In this document: positions 42,976 through 52,457 of the stretch, one piece after another
Layout: every line of letters starts with the position of its first letter
Position numbering within the stretch: position 1 is the stretch's first letter
Assembly (NCBI RefSeq): GCF_003383615.1
Contig: NZ_QNUL01000003.1
Location: forward strand, 186,001 to 250,000
Direction: 5' to 3'
Length of the DNA: 64,000 nt
From: Dyadobacter luteus
GTDB lineage: Bacteria > Bacteroidota > Bacteroidia > Cytophagales > Spirosomataceae
Made by a program: the position numbers and the translations under genes
The notes under the pieces: generated by a model
Database searches by the model: none
What the model was told of the DNA's origin: nothing
What the model saw: the letters and a program-made list of their open reading frames with translations, nothing else

Positions 42976-45900
42976 TTACTTCACTACGAAGGACTTGTTA
43001 TGCGTCTCTCCGTTTGGATACGTAACTTTCATGACATACATACCAGTGGCAAGCTTGCTTACATCCACAGTGGTTTCTGACTGTTTCAGTTTTTGCACTT
43101 CTACACCGGATATATTATAGATGCTCAGCGTAAACTCACCCGACTGCGGCAGACTTAACGTCAATCTTCCGTTAACAACCGGATTAGGGTATACGAACAG
43201 CGATCCTTTACCATCTTCGAAACGAAGTGAAACAATCGAGCTCAGCATATAAGATCCATCCGCATCGATCTGTTTCAGACGATAGTAGTTGATACCTTTC
43301 AGCGGCGTTGCATCTGTAAACCTGTAAGTAAGTGTTCCTTTGCTGTTTCCTCCCTCTGTCTGATTTTCAACAAATCCGATCGCATTCCAGTCACGCGCAT
43401 TTGCACTTCTCTGGATTTCGAAACCTGTGTTGTTCGACTCCTCTGTAGTTCTCCAGTTCAGGTTCGCTACATCTGCTTCTTTGGTTGCGTTGAAATACGT
43501 CAGTTTAACAGGAAGTGCTGAAGATTCTGTAGTCGACAGATAGATGAAAGACGAGAATGAAGTGATATTGTGGAACTCCACGTAGTTTACACCGTCTTCT
43601 ACACCAGTCGCATTTGGAGTAAGCTGAGTCGCTTTAGTAGCATCCAATACACCACTTGCATATACATTTGCTATTACATCATCTGCATTTCCTTCGTACT
43701 TATACCATCCATGAGCCTGCTGACCTGCTACGGTCGTCGCAGTCTGCTCAGGCACGCTGTAATAAATCCGCACTTTACCACCTGATGGGAATGTTGAGGC
43801 TGCAGCGTCTGTAATCGTAGTGATGCGTGCCATTAAGTTGGTCTTACGTGTGCCGTCATCGTAGCTCGCTCCTACCGGTGTAATTGTTACCGACAGGTTA
43901 GACAGATCTGCGTATCCTGTAATTCCCAGTAGTTTCTGTGAATTGTCTGTTGTCTGGCGGAAGTATTTCCAGGCACCTACATCACAGGTATTAGAAGAAA
44001 CGTTGGTAGTCTCTGTAACAGGCGTCAGGTATACTGTACCTTGGTTGAACGGAATTACTTTTCCATAGGTAAAATAGCTTGCTCCGTTCGGGAAAGTATG
44101 CGCGATGTCGTAATCCGTTCCGTTTACTGTGAGTCCCTGTACCGATACATTGGTAGTGAATGCTGCATCGTCTGCAAAGATGATCACATAATCAGCACAT
44201 GCATCCGTTGCCCCGAATGATGTGGTACCTACAGAAGCCATAGGGAAACGTACCAACACTTCATTTGACACATTGTTTGTATTCTGAACTTTCCAGATAC
44301 GGTTCATGCGGCGTCCGTTGCTAGGACTTCCCTCCCATGTAAATGGCGAATAGGCTGCTGCCAGACTCTGAACGTTACCGTTATCACCCCAAACAAGAAA
44401 CTGGCCGTCATTTAATGTATTGACGTTGGCAGCATTGGTTTCAGCAATTTCACCTAAACCAATAGTCACCTGGTTGTTGGTATTTGCATGCTGGCTTCGG
44501 CTTTGTTTCTGATGCAAAGCTGATACAAAGTCATTACCAACACCAGCTACGTTATTGTAATAACCAGTGTTTGCTGCTGCATTCCATACCACCACATTTT
44601 GAGAAGTAGTATAGTTGTTGGTATTCGCCAATGTCAGCCCGTACTTGACCGCCAGATACGATTCTACTTTGTTACGCTCAGCAGCCGAGTTGTTTCCGTT
44701 TCCATAAACAATCACCTCTCCAATGTTTCCTATAAATCCTGCATTATCACTACTGTTACCTGAGAAAACTGTCGATCCAATCGCATGTCCTCCGGTCATC
44801 TGTCCATTAGCGGCATAAGTGGCGGTAGTTCCATTCGCGGCACCATTCAATCCTTTAGCAACACTCACATCTGTAAAGGTGTTATACATGATGCTAGGAG
44901 AACCTGTCGCATACGCGATGTTACCAGGATTAGCGAAATAGGTTTGTCCCCGTGCTGTGTTAACACGTTCGATTGTTGCGTTCTGGTTCAGACCAATTCC
45001 ATCCCAGTGTCTGATTCCTCCGGTTGTCGTTATGTTGTCAACGAGCGAACTAAAGACACGTGCATTACCACCACCTGAAGCCAATCCTTCTTTCGTCAGT
45101 GTATAAATGTCAAAGTTCAGCGCAGAAACTGTTTGAACACTTGTATTACCCAGTGTCTGTGCGCCAGCCGTGTAGTTAAGTCCCGGGTTGAAGTTGAAGT
45201 ACGTGGAATTACCGTTCTTAAATTTAGGAAGAGCGTTTTCACCCAACTGCGAAATCGTAGTACCAGAAGTAAAGTCTGTCCAGTCGGCAACATCCGAGTC
45301 TTCTACATTTGAGCTCACCAATTTGTCAGCTCTATACCAGTAGCTCAGGTTGTTAGTAACCCCACCAGGCCCCTGTATGAAGGCTGCAAAAGTAAAGTAG
45401 CTTCCGTTTGCTAAAGTAACATCGGCATAAGCATATTCTACACCATTGATAGTCTGCGTTGCGATCATATCCGTAATCACATCCGATGCATTGATGTCCT
45501 CATCTGCACTCTGAATCAGTTTCAGATTAGTAAAACCTGCCGGCCAGGCTACACGGACTGTTCCAACAGAACCGGTATTTTGCGCTTTCCAAATCGAAGC
45601 AAAACGATAGTTGACATTGGCAATACCGCTAATAGCTACTGATGGCGACTTGGCCAAGCCGTTGTCACCCCAAATCAGGAACTGACCGTTTTCTAATACC
45701 CCTGTATTCGCAGCATTTGTATTCTGCAGGCCGGTAGTACTAATCAGGACTTCTTTCGTGGTATTGGTGCTCCAAGACTGACGTTGATACAACGATCCCT
45801 GATCATCCCGTGCTATACCTGCGATGTTGAAATGATAGCCATTATTGGTACCATTTGCCCACACAGTAGCAGAAGATGAGTTTACATAATCTTTTGTACC

Positions 45901-48900
45901 TGCTGCGTAAGTTGTACCATATTTGATCGCCATATAGGTCTCAACCCGGTTCATTTCATCCTCACTTAGCCGCTGTTCAAACACAACCACTTCATTCAAC
46001 TGCCCATTCAATGCGCCATGGTTGTCATCCTGACCAATCTGAAAATCCCTGGATGCATTATTGATCACCGCATTTTGAATCTGGTTAGTACCAGAGAAAA
46101 CGGTGCGGTTACCATTTAGTGACACGGTTGCGCCCGCATAGGCAGATGTACTACCCTCTCCATTCTGCCATCCGGATCCTATAGTAAAGTAATTTTTATT
46201 CACAAAACTATTGGTCGTCAAACCCTGATAACCAGGACCTCCCGTAAAGAACAAGAGATTATAGTTACCACCAGAAGGATAAGTGTGTAAACCGGGATAG
46301 TCCATGGAAGAATGAAAACCGGCAAAGCCAACATTCTTTAAACTGTTAAGATATCCTGCCGCGAAAATCGATCCGTTTGCCCGGTCTATTACATTCACTC
46401 CTGTTGGTGCAGTATAGCGCATCCACTGGCTGCCTGGGAACGTAACTGTTGGGTTAAAATTGGCCAACTTTGTGGTGTTAGAAAAAGTAGGTCTGTTTCC
46501 TGAACTCGCCTGCACCAGATTGTAACCAGTGCCTTTGTACTCATTCCACTGTTGCAGCGTCTGTCCATCTGTTGCCTCCGTTGTGCCTGCATCAGAAAAC
46601 TGCTGACCTGCAGCATCTGCCCTATACCATGCCGCCGAAGCTACATTACCCGGTCCGGATACAAATCCTGCGAAAGTGAAGAATTGACCATTACTCAGGG
46701 CAACATCTGCATAGTTGTAAGAAACACCGTTTACAGTTACCGAATTGGCAGTCATATCTGTTCTTGTATCCGAAGCATCAATAGTAGCATCGGCACTTTG
46801 AATAAGCGTAAGACTTGGAATTCCCGAAGGCCATGCCACACGTACCGTTCCAACAGATCCTGTATTTTGCACTTTCCAGATCGCTGCAAAACGCAGGTTC
46901 AAAGTGGGTACACTTGGAAAATTGAATGATGCGGAAAGCGATTTCGATAGTCCGTTGTCACCCCAGATCAAATATTGTCCATCAGATGAAAGTGAAGTTC
47001 CGTTACCAGCATTGGTATGGGTCAAGCCTGTAGTTGAAACAATAACCTGCTGCCCTTTATTTACGCTGATACTCTGTTTTTGATTTAAATAGGAATCCTC
47101 ATCATTGGCTATACCGGCTACGTTGTTATGGTAAGCACTGTTAGCAGTCGCATCCCAGGCAACGGTTCCATTGGAGTTTACATAATTTACACCCGCCGGC
47201 AATGTGATACCATATTTAATTGCAAGATAAGTGTCTACTCTGTTTCTTTCAGCCGCAGTCAAATTGCCGCCTCCATAAATAATAACTTCTCCAATATGAC
47301 CTGTGAAGCCCCAGTCATCACCACCGGGAGGATTTGTGCCTCCGTTAGAACCAAAAATATGTCCGCCAGTCATCTGCCCTCTTGCCGAAACATTATATTG
47401 TGTACCCACGCCTGCACCGTTCACACCCTTCCTGATAGATGTATTGGTGAAAGTATGGTACATGATACTTGGTGTAGCAGTAGAAAAAGCAATGTTACCT
47501 GGATTTGTAATGCCCAATCCGCCACCACTGCTATTTCTGGTAGCCACGTTTCCACTGGCATATAATCCGGGTTGATCCCAGTTGGCACCGCCAAATGAGG
47601 TATTATTCATCCCTATGTTAAAATACCGCGTTCCGCTCATACCCTCTTTGGTTAGGGTGAAAATATCGAAGGAAGTATTTTCTAAGGTCTGGGTTGTGAT
47701 GTTACCCAACATTTGCTGGATTGCTGTAAAATTAACCCCTGGGTTAAAGTTAAAGTAATTAGTAGCTCCTTGTTTGAATACTGGTACGGGTGCTGTCGCA
47801 ATTTTACCGGAAACAGTACCTCTTGTAAAATCTGTCCAGGTCGTAACATTGGTGCCATCCCCTCCAACTGCAACCAAGCCTTCATCAGCACGATACCACT
47901 GCGTTAAACCTGATGCCACACCGCCGGGAGCACGCACCTTGGCGGCAAATGTAAAGAACTGACCATCAGCCAGCGTTACATCAACATAGTTATACACAAT
48001 GCCGTTAATCGGAGCTGTTTCAGCAGACATAGCCGTAACCACATCGCTTCCGTCTATTACCGCATCGCTACTCTGAACCAATTTAAGGTTATCCAACCCC
48101 TTAGGCCATGCAACGCGTACAGTTCCCGTACCGACATTTTGCACCTTCCAAATCGATGCAAAACGGGCATTCACATCTGCACTCAGATTAGTGGCTGTAA
48201 CGGAAGGGGTTTTGGACAAACCATTATCACCCCACACCAGAAACTGACCATCAGTAAGTCCCGTCGTATTTAGTGCGTTGGTATTGGCCAAACCAGCAGT
48301 ACCAATCAGCACCTGCTTGCCGTCGTTAATACTACTTGATTGTTTTTGATGCAATGCACCGTTATTATCCCGTGCAATCCCAGCAATGTTATTGTTGTAG
48401 CCGGTATTGGTTGCCTGATTCCAAATGATGGTACTTCCATTGCTGGCAATATAGTTATGTGGCAAAGTAATGCCATACTTGATTGCAGTATAGGTTCTTA
48501 CACGCTGCTTCTCCGCCTCGGAAAGATCTCTTTCATAGGCAATTACCTCACCTATTAAACCATTTCTAACTTCCGGTTGCGATCCCAATACACTTCCGTC
48601 GGCATGTTTCGAATAAACCGCAGCAAAAGTTTGCGTATTTGATCCCGTTGTCCCGTTCTGACCATACTTAATCCCGGCAGTGCCTACGGTAAATGATACA
48701 TCATTGATATATAGCTTATTTACCTGGACAGCTGGTAAAGCAGGATTGGAATCCGTGTAAGGATAATTGACTACGTTCGCTCCCAATCTGGTAAATACAG
48801 GAGTGTTGGCATTGATCAGGCTGGCTGAAGTAGTAGTTGCCCCAAACCCAATAATATCTCCGTATCCTCCGACAGCTCTATCCAGATTTACTGTAAAAAC

Positions 48901-49281
48901 AGAACTACTGGTTCCATTAGCGGAATAAGGCTTACCCGCAGGAACAACCATAAAGCGGGCATTACTACCCGAAGTTCCGAAATCAACTACCGGATTGAAA
49001 TTATAATATGTCGCAGCAACAAAAGGTTGACGGCTTGCATTAGTCTGCGTATAATGGTTGGCATTTCCCGATCCGTCCGTCCAGGAGGAGGGAGTGAAAC
49101 CATTGTCAGAACGTAACCATACCCGCAAATTAGCCGAAACCCCACCCGGGGATTGGGCCTGCGAAAAGGTACTGCCCAGCGTTGCTGCGGCCAGTAAAAG
49201 TTTAGTTAACGGACTCCTCACCCGTCTGCGAATAAGCTCACGTCCCATTTGGGCGGATGTGTAAAGTTGGTTCATATTCAT
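42976..49281 (-). CDS. Giant T9SS-secreted surface protein with four tandem lectin-like units
   Basis: A 2101-residue protein. An N-terminal signal (LTKLLLAAATLGSTFSQAQ) is followed by four homologous units of about 405-435 residues, beginning near 49150, 47930, 46660 and 45375. Each starts PGGV/PGNV and a W-Y-RAD segment, passes a LamG-like lectin core with the block VxTYLAIKYGITL, then FLVWGDNGL, and ends IWKVQNTGSVGTVRVAW and GQFFTFAA. Unit four leads into a distinct region (DVGAWKYFRQ, VRIYYSVPEQ), an FN3-like segment (LNWRTTEESNNTGFEIQRS) and a type A T9SS sorting domain (FVYPNPV to SFVVK). A surface adhesin or glycan-binding role is inferred. Confidence 0.9.
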   Translation of the reverse strand: MNMNQLYTSAQMGRELIRRRVRSPLTKLLLAAATLGSTFSQAQSPGGVSANLRVWLRSDNGFTPSSWTDGSGNANHYTQTNASRQPFVAATYYNFNPVVDFGTSGSNARFMVVPAGKPYSANGTSSSVFTVNLDRAVGGYGDIIGFGATTTSASLINANTPVFTRLGANVVNYPYTDSNPALPAVQVNKLYINDVSFTVGTAGIKYGQNGTTGSNTQTFAAVYSKHADGSVLGSQPEVRNGLIGEVIAYERDLSEAEKQRVRTYTAIKYGITLPHNYIASNGSTIIWNQATNTGYNNNIAGIARDNNGALHQKQSSSINDGKQVLIGTAGLANTNALNTTGLTDGQFLVWGDNGLSKTPSVTATNLSADVNARFASIWKVQNVGTGTVRVAWPKGLDNLKLVQSSDAVIDGSDVVTAMSAETAPINGIVYNYVDVTLADGQFFTFAAKVRAPGGVASGLTQWYRADEGLVAVGGDGTNVTTWTDFTRGTVSGKIATAPVPVFKQGATNYFNFNPGVNFTAIQQMLGNITTQTLENTSFDIFTLTKEGMSGTRYFNIGMNNTSFGGANWDQPGLYASGNVATRNSSGGGLGITNPGNIAFSTATPSIMYHTFTNTSIRKGVNGAGVGTQYNVSARGQMTGGHIFGSNGGTNPPGGDDWGFTGHIGEVIIYGGGNLTAAERNRVDTYLAIKYGITLPAGVNYVNSNGTVAWDATANSAYHNNVAGIANDEDSYLNQKQSISVNKGQQVIVSTTGLTHTNAGNGTSLSSDGQYLIWGDNGLSKSLSASFNFPSVPTLNLRFAAIWKVQNTGSVGTVRVAWPSGIPSLTLIQSADATIDASDTRTDMTANSVTVNGVSYNYADVALSNGQFFTFAGFVSGPGNVASAAWYRADAAGQQFSDAGTTEATDGQTLQQWNEYKGTGYNLVQASSGNRPTFSNTTKLANFNPTVTFPGSQWMRYTAPTGVNVIDRANGSIFAAGYLNSLKNVGFAGFHSSMDYPGLHTYPSGGNYNLLFFTGGPGYQGLTTNSFVNKNYFTIGSGWQNGEGSTSAYAGATVSLNGNRTVFSGTNQIQNAVINNASRDFQIGQDDNHGALNGQLNEVVVFEQRLSEDEMNRVETYMAIKYGTTYAAGTKDYVNSSSATVWANGTNNGYHFNIAGIARDDQGSLYQRQSWSTNTTKEVLISTTGLQNTNAANTGVLENGQFLIWGDNGLAKSPSVAISGIANVNYRFASIWKAQNTGSVGTVRVAWPAGFTNLKLIQSADEDINASDVITDMIATQTINGVEYAYADVTLANGSYFTFAAFIQGPGGVTNNLSYWYRADKLVSSNVEDSDVADWTDFTSGTTISQLGENALPKFKNGNSTYFNFNPGLNYTAGAQTLGNTSVQTVSALNFDIYTLTKEGLASGGGNARVFSSLVDNITTTGGIRHWDGIGLNQNATIERVNTARGQTYFANPGNIAYATGSPSIMYNTFTDVSVAKGLNGAANGTTATYAANGQMTGGHAIGSTVFSGNSSDNAGFIGNIGEVIVYGNGNNSAAERNKVESYLAVKYGLTLANTNNYTTSQNVVVWNAAANTGYYNNVAGVGNDFVSALHQKQSRSQHANTNNQVTIGLGEIAETNAANVNTLNDGQFLVWGDNGNVQSLAAAYSPFTWEGSPSNGRRMNRIWKVQNTNNVSNEVLVRFPMASVGTTSFGATDACADYVIIFADDAAFTTNVSVQGLTVNGTDYDIAHTFPNGASYFTYGKVIPFNQGTVYLTPVTETTNVSSNTCDVGAWKYFRQTTDNSQKLLGITGYADLSNLSVTITPVGASYDDGTRKTNLMARITTITDAAASTFPSGGKVRIYYSVPEQTATTVAGQQAHGWYKYEGNADDVIANVYASGVLDATKATQLTPNATGVEDGVNYVEFHNITSFSSFIYLSTTESSALPVKLTYFNATKEADVANLNWRTTEESNNTGFEIQRSANARDWNAIGFVENQTEGGNSKGTLTYRFTDATPLKGINYYRLKQIDADGSYMLSSIVSLRFEDGKGSLFVYPNPVVNGRLTLSLPQSGEFTLSIYNISGVEVQKLKQSETTVDVSKLATGMYVMKVTYPNGETHNKSFVVK
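44060..49150 (-). repeat. Four tandem protein-coding repeats (about 1.2-1.3 kb each) in the giant gene
   Basis: Unit boundaries are approximately 49150-47930, 47930-46660, 46660-45375 and 45375-44060. Units share the order W-Y-RAD, GEVIVYG, AIKYG, NVAGIA/D, QKQS, WGDNGL, KVQN, VRVAW, but diverge clearly between copies, so duplication is old. Units 2 and 4 are the most alike in their first half (TDFTxGT, FNFNPGxNFTA), while unit 3 has a different opening (QWNEYKGTGYN). Confidence 0.8.
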
Positions 49282-49385
49282 GAAATCCAGGTTTGAATTT
49301 TACTAAAAATTAACTAACGATTTGGGTATCAAAAATTCAATACGAATTGATAAAGTGTTGCATTGTTTACAGCTGGTGTCGTTTC

Positions 49386-49510
49386 CGCGTCGTAGTATAA
49401 TGGACTGTTAGGTCGGTACCATACTACTAGCGAACCCCTCTCAAACTCTGCGTTTTTGCCCCCAGGCTTACGAGTATTGCCGAAGCAAGCATGTCAGCGG
49501 CGACTCGTAA
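49386..49510 (-). ncRNA. Candidate structured leader RNA upstream of the giant surface protein
   Basis: Read on the minus strand, two strong stems follow one another. The first is TTACGAGT/ACTCGTAA (8 bp; 49503-49510 with 49468-49475), enclosing a coaxial GCCG/CGGC stem. The second is CGC + GTAGTAT / ATACTAC + GCG (3 + 7 bp with a small internal loop; 49421-49432 with 49386-49398). The region ends about 105 nt before the start codon. It is G/C-richer than its surroundings and matches no riboswitch class I can recognise. A cis-regulatory RNA or a separate small RNA is possible. Confidence 0.45.
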
Positions 49511-50218
49511 ATTTCGTTTCATAGAAAGTTTTCAATTTTTTGGATAAAGATTTTCACTTCGTTCTTTCGTTTTTTCAAATAGTCATGTGCGGTGTTTTAA
49601 GTTGAACAAAATTTACAATCACGAAAAAGTGGGAGGGTTTTACATATCTGTTCTGCTAATGTTGATACCAAGGGTACATCTTAAAAAGGGTATCAATCGG
49701 GTAAGGCATTTTCCTGAAGAATGGGCATGACCACAAATGTGCTGTAGACAAGATTTTGCAACTTGTGTAGTTATCACTTCCATATGTAATAATCTCATAG
49801 TGTGGCATAGTGTATATATGTATAAAACAAAATCGAATGAATTCGAATTATATCTTATGCTGTGATGAAGTTGCAGTTACAAATGTCTCAACTTACGTTG
49901 ATGAGGATAGGTGAAAATCCTATCTATTTGGTGTGAAATTCTTACTACATCCATCCAAAACACTAATTTCTTTGTTATCATACATAGAAATTATCCCCAA
50001 ATACGTCGTAAATACTTTGATAGACAGAAGCTAAAACCATATTCTATACTTATAAAAATTTCTATATATTATTACACAAAACTCGCATATTGAGGTATTT
50101 ACGTTTATATAGAAGTTGTTATGAGAATATGAAAGGCAGAGTGACACCAGAGGAACCCTTAAGTACATATTACTTTTTCAAGCACTACTGGTTAATAAAT
50201 TACATGCTCAACAAAACT

Positions 50219-50241
50219 ATTTTTCAGTAAGACTGAAAAAT
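50219..50241. repeat. Short perfect hairpin
   Basis: ATTTTTCAGT and ACTGAAAAAT pair fully (10 bp) with a 3-nt loop in otherwise featureless DNA. Function unknown. Confidence 0.5.
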
Positions 50242-50270
50242 CTCATCACTTATCAAATTCAAATGCATGA

Positions 50271-50297
50271 AAAAAGCCTCGGCGAACCGGGGCTTTT
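50271..50297 (-). terminator. Terminator of the T9SS relic
   Basis: AAAAGCCTCGG/CCGGGGCTTTT stem (one mismatch) with a CGAA loop. On the minus strand it is followed by a T-run. It lies about 47 nt beyond the relic's stop. Confidence 0.82.
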
Positions 50298-50343
50298 CGA
50301 AAATTCTTCTTCAGCAGAGAGCTGCTCGACTACAACCAATGTT

Positions 50344-50814
50344 CTATCTTTTTAACAAATGCCGCGATATTGATTTCCCGTTGGAGGATTGAAGAACAAT
50401 AAGATATTTACCTTTGCCCTGAATATTATACACCCAAATCCGCTCGGTTCCTGTTAACCCCTTCACACGCGCAGATTGAGTAGCCGGGTTGGGATATACA
50501 ACGATTTCAGCGCCGAAGTCTGCGTCGGGGATATAACTGATTCTGCTATAAGTACCCTTTGCATCCCAGTCGGTCTGTCTTAGCCTGTAGTAGCTGTTGC
50601 CTTGCAACGGCACCTCGTCAGTAAACTGATACTCCAATTTACCTGCACTGTTACCATCTGCATTTTTCCCCTGAACAAAACCTATTGCGGACCAAACCTT
50701 ACTATCCTCACTCCTTTCAACATCAAATCCCTTATTGTTGACCTCTGCCGCCGTAGCCCATTCCAGTTTCAGCACACTTCCCGCTCGTTTACCGCCAAAG
50801 GACATGATTGTCAT
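50344..50814 (-). pseudogene. Relic of a T9SS-secreted protein: only the C-terminal end remains
   Basis: The 156-codon frame starts inside a domain: a fibronectin-like segment (LKLEWATAAEVNNKGFDVERS, equivalent to the region before the sorting domain of the giant gene), then the T9SS sorting signal (VVYPNPATQSARVKG to SRHLLKR). No signal peptide exists, and a stop codon lies in frame 18 nt upstream of the first ATG, so the protein cannot be exported. The sorting domain also lacks about 20 residues between VYNIQGK and GKYLIVL compared with the usual pattern. It is read as a decayed remnant whose terminator survives. Confidence 0.75.
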
Positions 50815-51098
50815 AACGTATCCGTAAACTCAGTACTTCACACAACAGATACCGGCGGAACCTTATAGGAGAAATTCGATTGCAAGATTCCATATTTTAT
50901 CGAAATGAGGGAGTAAAAAACAATCAAACTTGTGCGATTATTTTGTCCGCACAAAAAAATATATCCTGAAAATCAACTATTCCCAGGTGTATTTTTGAAA
51001 ACCAATTCCCACAGTCAAAATCCTTGCTTACAACTCTAAGTATACAAAGGGATGGTTTGTACTAAAAGGATCCGGTCAAAGGCGTCCTGTTACTTGTC
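50815..51098. other. Intergenic sequence with no recognised feature
   Basis: This 284-nt stretch between the relic and the alpha/beta hydrolase gene is probably what is left upstream of the deleted T9SS gene. I see no gene and no clear terminator. Confidence 0.4.
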
Positions 51099-51953
51099 TT
51101 ATTCAAACTGAGCCGCCCCTTTCTCTTTTCGATAGGGCTTTTTGAAAAAATCCTCCACTACACTGTTGAATACATCTTTATATACAACCAGCGTTGAATG
51201 TCCTGCATCAGGCAAAATCCACAGATAGGATTTGGGCAGAGCCTCGGCGATCAGCATGGTATGTCGCGGAAGGATAACGTCGTTGTCTCCACCGATTACC
51301 AGCGTCGGACATATGACACTCTTCAAATCAGCAATGGAGATATTGGGATTAAACGCCATCAGATTCAGCAGCTTTTTCTGAGCTTTTACCTCCTGGCTTT
51401 GATTAACACTATTTAAACTATCAATGCCTGAGCCAATCCACTTCACCAGAAACGGCTCTAAAGCAGTGGTATCCGGCCAAAGGTTGGCTCCCGTTATAGC
51501 AAGTTTTTTAACCTTCTTCGGATTTCGCTTTGCCAAAAGTAGTCCATTAATTCCGCCGTCACTCCATCCTATTACATGGCAGGAATCGACATGAAGCTCA
51601 GTTAATAAAGCATTGTAATCATCAGCCATCATTTCATAGGAAAGGGAATCGCTAACGTCCACCGATTTCCCCTGCGCTCTGCTGTCAGCAACGATGACCT
51701 TATAATTCTTCGAAAAGTACCCGATCTGATTTCTAAAATCGCTGATAGAACCGCCGTTCCCATGAATCATCAGCACCGGACTACCCTTACCATATACTTC
51801 ATAGTACATTTTGAATCCTCTGATATTGGCATACTTTCCCACTTTTCCATTGCTTCCATATGCCGGCATCAGGGATTTCCCTGTCTTAGCTTGTCCAAAA
51901 ACTGGATTCATCACAGAAAAGAGTAACAACGTAATCAGCAATTGATTGAACAT
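51099..51953 (-). CDS. Secreted alpha/beta-fold hydrolase
   Basis: From the ATG at 51953 the product is 284 residues with a signal peptide (FNQLLITLLLFSVMNPVFGQ). Alpha/beta-hydrolase landmarks are the oxyanion HGNGGSISDF, the nucleophile elbow GWSDGGING (Ser), the acid near VIGGDNDVI, and the His in DAGHSTLV. The start at an upstream TTG (51977) is less likely. The substrate is unknown. Transcribed divergently from the SDR gene across 504 nt. Confidence 0.88.
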   Translation of the reverse strand: MFNQLLITLLLFSVMNPVFGQAKTGKSLMPAYGSNGKVGKYANIRGFKMYYEVYGKGSPVLMIHGNGGSISDFRNQIGYFSKNYKVIVADSRAQGKSVDVSDSLSYEMMADDYNALLTELHVDSCHVIGWSDGGINGLLLAKRNPKKVKKLAITGANLWPDTTALEPFLVKWIGSGIDSLNSVNQSQEVKAQKKLLNLMAFNPNISIADLKSVICPTLVIGGDNDVILPRHTMLIAEALPKSYLWILPDAGHSTLVVYKDVFNSVVEDFFKKPYRKEKGAAQFE

Positions 51954-52457
51954 AAGGATAATATCGGTTGACAACAAGATTGTAAATGTAACTTATTGCA
52001 GATAATTGCTGGAACATACACCACCAACAAAGTTTACTTCTTGCAAAAGAAAGATATTGAAGCAAGTTTTTCACCAATAATTGACAAGAAAATGCCAGTT
52101 CTGTTCTCCCGAAAGTGACGAATTTGCCCCCGCATTATTTCTGCCGGCAGGGATTACCTGCACGTCCGGAATAGCGGGTCACCTCGCTGCCAATGCAATT
52201 ATATACGTTATGAAACTCTCTCATTATTGGTTTTGAAATCAGGCTGTACGCTATAGTCAGGCTATATTGCTATCTCCCGATTTTTTAACTCAATCCTCGT
52301 TTTTCTTTCAGCGATAGCCCGACTATCCTGAAGCTATACACACCCCGAATGGGTCACTGAGCAATCACTTAACACTGATGTGCTCCAGCTGGCCTGTTCA
52401 GTGCTTTTACGTAAAACAATTTTCCATTTTTTAATCTCAATAAACTAAACAGTAATC
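51954..52457. other. 504-nt divergent intergenic region
   Basis: No gene is seen. It should contain promoters for the hydrolase (minus) and the SDR (plus). An imperfect 13-bp inverted repeat (52253-52326) lies in the SDR leader. Confidence 0.55.
52253..52326. repeat. Imperfect inverted repeat upstream of an SDR gene
   Basis: ATAGTCAGGCTAT (52253-52265) and ATAGCCCGACTAT (52314-52326) are complementary with one mismatch, separated by 48 nt. This could be a hairpin in a leader transcript or a degenerate copy of a dispersed palindromic repeat. Confidence 0.4.

Larger units (their letters stand above)
49282..50343. other. 1062-nt gene-free region
   Basis: No gene is seen. Nearest the giant gene is a structured leader (49386-49510). 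The middle (about 49600-50200) is AT-rich without recognisable features. A hairpin lies at 50219-50241 and a terminator at 50271-50297. Confidence 0.65.

Noticed and set aside
44060-49150. Repeated DNA that could suggest a CRISPR or satellite array
   Set aside because: The repeats are long (over 1.2 kb), in frame and diverged, with no short direct repeats and spacers. They encode repeated protein domains.
49386-49510. A known riboswitch (cobalamin, TPP, SAM, cyclic-di-GMP) or tmRNA
   Set aside because: None of the conserved core sequences of those classes could be found on either strand.
50344-50814. A small intact secreted gene
   Set aside because: It begins in the middle of a domain, has no signal peptide, and has an in-frame stop just upstream. 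It is a relic.
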